Assembly: GCA_937919075.1 (NCBI GenBank)
Contig: CALFOF010000088.1
Span: 1 to 10,029 of the forward strand
DNA length: 10,029 bases
Reading direction: 5' to 3'
DNA from: an uncultured Cyanobium sp.
GTDB lineage: Bacteria > Cyanobacteriota > Cyanobacteriia > PCC-6307 > Cyanobiaceae
Notes under the pieces: model-generated
What the model was told of the DNA's origin: nothing
Database searches by the model: none
The model's input: the letters and a program-made list of their open reading frames with translations, nothing else
Shown: piece after piece, positions 7,587 through 10,029 of the stretch
Layout of the letters: each line of letters starts with the position of its first letter
Numbering within the stretch: position 1 is the stretch's first letter
Program-made: the position numbers and the translations under genes

Positions 7587-8795
7587 TTGAGCTCAAGCGA
7601 ACGGCTGCACTGTCAGGTGCTGGTGGTGGGCTGCGGCCCTGCCGGCGGGGAACTGGCCCGGGGCCTGGCCCGCAGCGGCGTGGATGTGCTGGTGGTGGAT
7701 GCCCTGCCGGATTTGCGCGCGCATGCCTTCAGCAGCGCCGCCTTGCCGCTGGAAGCGATCGACTGCTTTGGTCTGCCGCCTGAGGTGGTGGCCAGCCGCT
7801 GGAGCGGTTGGCAGCTGTTTGGCCCCGGCGAGGGCCAGCGCCAATGGAGCCAGAGCCAACCGCTCGGGGCCGTGCTCGACTTCGGCGCCCTGCGCCATTG
7901 GCTCGCTCTCCAGGCCAGCGGCTGGGGAGCCCGCCTGCAGCTGGGCTTGCGGGCGAAGCGTTGCGAGCCCGTGGGCGATCGCCTGCGCACCAGCTTGGGC
8001 GGAGCGGCGGGTGTAGCGGTGGAAGTGGAAAGCGACTGGGTGGTGGATGCCAGCGGCCAGGGCCGGGCCTTGATTGGAGAGCCTCCCCCCAGCCGTGATC
8101 CGCTGGTGCGCGGGGTGGGGGTGGAATGGCTGCTGCGCGTGCCAGAGCCGCTCTGGAGCCGCTGGAGCGACCGGCTCAGCTTCTGCCTCGGTTCCAAGTG
8201 GATGCCCCAGGGCTACGGCTGGGTGTTTCCCATGCAGCCGGGCTTGCTGAAGCTGGGGGTCTGCCGGCTGGAAGATCCCCGCCGCCAAGGGTCCCAACCG
8301 GCGCTCGGTGCCTGTCTGCTGCAGCTGCAGCGCCGCTGGCAGCTGCAGGAGGCTGAGGTGCTGGATCGGCACGGCGGCTTGATCCGCAGCTCGGTGCGCC
8401 GGCGGGAACCTCATCGCCGCGGCAGGTTGCTGGGCCTGGGCGATGCCATCAGCACCGCCAACCTGCTCGGCGGTGAGGGGATTCGCCACGCCATGGCGAG
8501 TGGCCGCCTGCTGGTGCCGCCGTTGCTGGAGGCGCTGGCTGGAAATGAACGGCTGCTGGATCGCTATCCGCGCCAACTCAAACAAGCCCTGGGCTGGCGC
8601 TGGAGCCTGAGCGGCAGGCTGGCGCAGCGCACCTGGCTTGGCCTGGTGGACGAACGGGGGGATCGCAGGCTTTCAGCCCTGCTGCACGGCCTGGAGCAGA
8701 CCGCCGCCGCCGGCGATCTCTCCGCCCTGCTGTTCCACTACCGCTTTGAGCGCTATGGGGGGCGGATGCTCCCCTACCTGCTGGGATGGCGCTGA
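7587..8795 (+). CDS. FAD-dependent oxidoreductase, geranylgeranyl-reductase-like
   Basis: A 402-aa flavoprotein of the PHBH/geranylgeranyl-reductase fold. Evidence: an N-terminal dinucleotide-binding fold with VLVVGCGPAGG (11-21, GxGxxG) and an acidic strand end VLVVDA (Asp38); a middle DASGQGR motif; the substrate-domain phrase GYGWVFP; and a second FAD motif GLGDAISTANLLGGEGIRHAMASG centred on Asp286. The GYGWxFP and GDA...GEGI pair resembles ChlP-type reductases more than CrtL lycopene cyclases, whose characteristic motifs I do not see. The substrate is unknown; the position 8 bp after dxs suggests an isoprenoid or pigment substrate, which is inference. There is no ATG near the N-terminus. 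TTG at 7587 gives a family-like N-terminus, and GTG codons just before the GxGxxG motif would cut it too short. No strong Shine-Dalgarno is seen, so translation may be coupled to dxs. Confidence 0.88.
   Translation: MSSSERLHCQVLVVGCGPAGGELARGLARSGVDVLVVDALPDLRAHAFSSAALPLEAIDCFGLPPEVVASRWSGWQLFGPGEGQRQWSQSQPLGAVLDFGALRHWLALQASGWGARLQLGLRAKRCEPVGDRLRTSLGGAAGVAVEVESDWVVDASGQGRALIGEPPPSRDPLVRGVGVEWLLRVPEPLWSRWSDRLSFCLGSKWMPQGYGWVFPMQPGLLKLGVCRLEDPRRQGSQPALGACLLQLQRRWQLQEAEVLDRHGGLIRSSVRRREPHRRGRLLGLGDAISTANLLGGEGIRHAMASGRLLVPPLLEALAGNERLLDRYPRQLKQALGWRWSLSGRLAQRTWLGLVDERGDRRLSALLHGLEQTAAAGDLSALLFHYRFERYGGRMLPYLLGWR
7975..7982. repeat. HIP1 octamer
   Basis: Exact GCGATCGC inside the FAD oxidoreductase gene. 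Confidence 0.6.
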
Positions 8796-8824
8796 GGCGC
8801 CACCCGCACGCACAGGCGGCTCAG
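8792..8824. terminator. Candidate bidirectional hairpin between convergent genes
   Basis: CTGAG (8792-8796) pairs with CTCAG (8820-8824). After one G:G mismatch, CGCC (8798-8801) pairs with GGCG (8815-8818), leaving a 13-base loop. The stem spans the stop codons of both convergent genes (8793-8795 and 8821-8823) and fills the whole 25-bp gap. No T-tract follows on either side, so this is only a candidate shared 3'-end structure. Confidence 0.35.
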
Positions 8825-9078
8825 AGCACGCCCCGAGAGGCCAGGCCCTGGATGGCGCCGATGCCGAAGATGTGACCCAGGCTGGTGGTGGCCAGCAGGG
8901 AGGCACGGCTCAGGCCGCCGAAGAACTGCGGGCTGGGCAGTTGAGCGCCTTCGGAGGGGTATTTGATCGTGGCCTTGCCGATGCCAATGGCAATCACATT
9001 GCAGACAATCATCACCAGAGCCACTTTCGGTGACCAGGAAATCGAAGCGGGGGCAAGCGCGAGGAGCGGAGCGATCAT
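8821..9078 (-). CDS. psaK: Photosystem I reaction centre subunit PsaK
   Basis: An 85-aa thylakoid membrane subunit at the periphery of photosystem I that binds chlorophyll and is involved in antenna coupling. The conserved pattern is clear: SWSPKVALVMIVCNVIAIGIGK (14-35, first membrane helix), the polar loop ATIKYPSEGAQLPSP (36-50) leading into QFFGGL, and the second helix about 58-80 with SLGHIFGIGAIQGLASRGVL ending the protein. Length and termini match cyanobacterial PsaK. The start ATG (9078-9076) overlaps the DUF3593 stop as ATGA, and no strong Shine-Dalgarno is visible. It may rely on translational coupling or on a promoter inside the upstream gene. It is the last gene of the DUF2499-DUF3593-psaK cluster. 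Confidence 0.97.
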   Translation of the reverse strand: MIAPLLALAPASISWSPKVALVMIVCNVIAIGIGKATIKYPSEGAQLPSPQFFGGLSRASLLATTSLGHIFGIGAIQGLASRGVL

Positions 9079-9575
9079 CTTGGATCTGAAACCGACGCCT
9101 CATCTTCCGGGTGAACCACCCCATCCTCACCGGGGCGTAAAACTTGTTCATGGCCCTGGGGCTGGGGCGCGTCAGCGGCGGCAACGCTGAAACCCAGCAA
9201 CACCATCAGATTGGCCGCAGTGAGGAAGGCCTCAGCGCCGCCATGCAGGGGGTCGACATCAGCCAGCTGGTGGCCGAAACGCAGCTCTGCCACCACCGCA
9301 GCCACGATCGTGACGGCCACGAACACCAACGTGAACTGAAACCCCCGCAAGGCCAGCGGCGGAAAGCGACCGCTGCGGCCGGCCCAGCGCAGAAAGGCCA
9401 GATAGGGCAGCAGCGAGAGCACGAACAGGGGCGCAGGATCCACGCCCGCCAGCGGTTCCAGCAGCGCGGAACTGGAGGCGGCGCTGATGACCTCGGCAAG
9501 GCCGTGCAGAGGGGCAACGAGCAGAAAAGGGGCAACGAGCTGATGGATGACGAGCAGCGGCATGACGATCGTCAT
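9075..9575 (-). CDS. DUF3593 family membrane protein
   Basis: A 166-aa predicted thylakoid or plasma-membrane protein of a family found in cyanobacteria and plants, with no assigned function. Conserved-looking blocks are PLFVLSLLPYLAFLRWAGRSG (49-69), ALRGFQFTLVFVAVTIVAAVVAEL (75-98) and DVDPLHGGAEAFLTAANLMVLLGF (106-129). These give three clear membrane segments, plus a hydrophobic N-terminal segment (about 5-25). The last ~35 residues are polar and acidic and look like a lineage-specific tail. The start ATG at 9575 overlaps the DUF2499 stop by ATGA; a second ATG at 9563 is possible. An open frame reaches upstream to 9761, but that part is the shadow of the DUF2499 gene and lacks the family's features. 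The 3' end overlaps the psaK start. Confidence 0.85.
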   Translation of the reverse strand: MTIVMPLLVIHQLVAPFLLVAPLHGLAEVISAASSSALLEPLAGVDPAPLFVLSLLPYLAFLRWAGRSGRFPPLALRGFQFTLVFVAVTIVAAVVAELRFGHQLADVDPLHGGAEAFLTAANLMVLLGFSVAAADAPQPQGHEQVLRPGEDGVVHPEDEASVSDPR

Positions 9576-9871
9576 GCCTGACGCGGAGCCGGCAGCAACT
9601 GCCAGGCAGCGGCCGCCATGGCGATGTTGCCGATCAAGGTGGTGAAGGCCTGGAACACCACCAGGCCGCGCAGGGCTTCGGTGTTGTCGAACAGGTGCCA
9701 GGTGCAGGCCGCCATGGCGCTCACAAGGGCAGGCAACATGGCCAACGCCAACCAGCGCCATTGCGGTTCACGGCGCCGCTCCCCCCAGCGCACGATCGCG
9801 GCGATCGCCAGCATCCACTCCAACACCGAGGCGATGTGGATCCACCAGGTGGGAAGTGAGAGCGCGTGCAT
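9572..9871 (-). CDS. DUF2499 family membrane protein
   Basis: A 99-aa predicted integral membrane protein of a cyanobacterial and plastid-associated family without assigned function. Family features are the N-terminal MHALSLPTWWIHIASVLEWMLA, the central LALAMLPALVSAMAACTWHLFDN (41-63) and FQAFTTLIGNIAMAAAAW (73-90). Three hydrophobic segments fall near 10-28, 40-58 and 70-91. The conserved His, Trp and Cys residues in ACTWHLFDN could bind a pigment or metal, but that is speculation. The stop codon overlaps the DUF3593 start as ATGA, so the two are almost certainly co-translated. No strong Shine-Dalgarno precedes the ATG. It is the first gene of the cluster that ends with psaK. Confidence 0.9.
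   Translation of the reverse strand: MHALSLPTWWIHIASVLEWMLAIAAIVRWGERRREPQWRWLALAMLPALVSAMAACTWHLFDNTEALRGLVVFQAFTTLIGNIAMAAAAWQLLPAPRQA
9801..9808. repeat. HIP1 octamer
   Basis: Exact GCGATCGC inside the DUF2499 gene, preceded by a near copy (ACGATCGC). Confidence 0.6.
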
Positions 9872-9898
9872 CGGAGCGTCCGCTCGAATGGTCCCATC

Positions 9899-10029
9899 AT
9901 GAAGGACCTTGCTGCCACCGCGTCAGACAGCTCGATGCCGACCCACCCACTGCTCTGCGGGCAGAACGGTGCATTTGTGCACAATCTTAGCCACAATGGC
10001 CGTGTTCACCTGAACCGCGTTGCAAAAGC
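9899..10029 (+). CDS. Possible start of an unidentified gene, cut by the window edge
   Basis: An open frame begins at ATG 9899 (alternative ATG 9935) and stays open for 43 codons to the end. It reads MKDLAATASDSSMPTHPLLC at the start and HLNRVAKS at the edge, and I recognise no family. It would be divergent from DUF2499 with only 27 bp between starts. About two thirds of its codons end in G or C, which is lower than I would expect for a gene here, and no clear Shine-Dalgarno precedes either ATG. The stretch may instead be the leader of the DUF2499 transcript. Confidence 0.3.
   Translation, partial: MKDLAATASDSSMPTHPLLCGQNGAFVHNLSHNGRVHLNRVAK
9975..9989 (-). promoter_or_regulatory. Palindrome TTGTGCACAA overlapping a possible -10 box
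   Basis: TTGTGCACAA (9975-9984) is a perfect 10-bp palindrome in an AT-richer pocket. It abuts TAAGAT on the minus strand (9989-9984), which matches the TANNNT -10 consensus and would drive the DUF2499-DUF3593-psaK cluster with a leader of about 105 nt. No standard -35 is seen at 16-18 bp. A regulator-binding palindrome over a -10 box would fit repression, but this is inferred from layout only. Confidence 0.28.

Noticed and set aside
6202..7596. A 464-codon minus-strand open frame opposite dxs.
   Set aside because: Antisense shadow of dxs; no family motif and the same biased composition.
7593..8585. A 330-codon minus-strand open frame opposite the FAD oxidoreductase.
   Set aside because: Gln/Ala/His-rich shadow of a gene with clear FAD motifs on the other strand.
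9927..9998. A 23-codon minus-strand frame (GTG start near 9998) upstream of DUF2499, considered as a leader peptide.
   Set aside because: No ribosome site, no runs of regulatory codons and no attenuator-like hairpins before DUF2499.
1..10029. Search for mobile elements, CRISPR arrays, toxin-antitoxin pairs, defence genes, tRNAs and riboswitches.
   Set aside because: No transposase or integrase motifs, no spaced repeats of CRISPR type, no tRNA-like cloverleaf and no defence domain seen by eye. The lone MazG-type gene has no MazEF-like partner and is not evidence of a toxin system.

Overview
The window is about 10 kb of GC-rich, gene-dense chromosome from a cyanobacterium, most likely a Synechococcus/Cyanobium-type picocyanobacterium. 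The strongest evidence is a clear photosystem I subunit gene (psaK). Next to it are two small membrane-protein families known from cyanobacteria and plastids (DUF3593 and DUF2499), a YggT/Ycf19 gene, and a pyruvate kinase with the extra C-terminal PEP-utiliser-like domain. Four exact copies of GCGATCGC (the HIP1 octamer of many cyanobacteria) fit this. I see no insertion sequence, integrase, phage gene, CRISPR array, tRNA or rRNA. This looks like conserved core genome.

Layout from left to right. Minus-strand pyk (52-1839) is divergent from a plus-strand pair: a small MazG-type pyrophosphohydrolase (1906-2235) and a secreted or membrane-anchored protein of unknown function (2358-2900). These converge on a minus-strand cluster transcribed ilvA (5500-3938), scpB (3889-3338), YggT/Ycf19 (3320-3015), with gaps of 48 and 17 bp. 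Divergent from ilvA, across a 167-bp spacer holding an interrupted inverted repeat, lies dxs (5668-7578). An FAD-dependent oxidoreductase of the geranylgeranyl-reductase type follows 8 bp downstream with a probable TTG start (7587-8795). It converges, across 25 bp, on a minus-strand cluster DUF2499 (9871-9572), DUF3593 (9575-9075), psaK (9078-8821), whose members overlap by ATGA at both junctions. At the right edge an unidentified open frame (from 9899) runs off the window on the plus strand.

How the genes relate. pyk makes pyruvate, which with glyceraldehyde 3-phosphate is the substrate of Dxs, the entry enzyme of the MEP isoprenoid pathway. The adjacent FAD oxidoreductase may act on an isoprenoid, such as a prenyl chain, carotenoid or chlorophyll side chain, but that is an inference from family and context. 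IlvA starts isoleucine synthesis; its pairing with scpB (chromosome condensation) and Ycf19 looks like co-transcription without an obvious shared function. The DUF2499-DUF3593-psaK cluster is the most suggestive grouping, because two uncharacterised membrane proteins appear translationally coupled to a photosystem I subunit.

I did not find a convincing new biological system. The findings are mostly candidate regulatory structures and gene-coupling observations of low to moderate interest.
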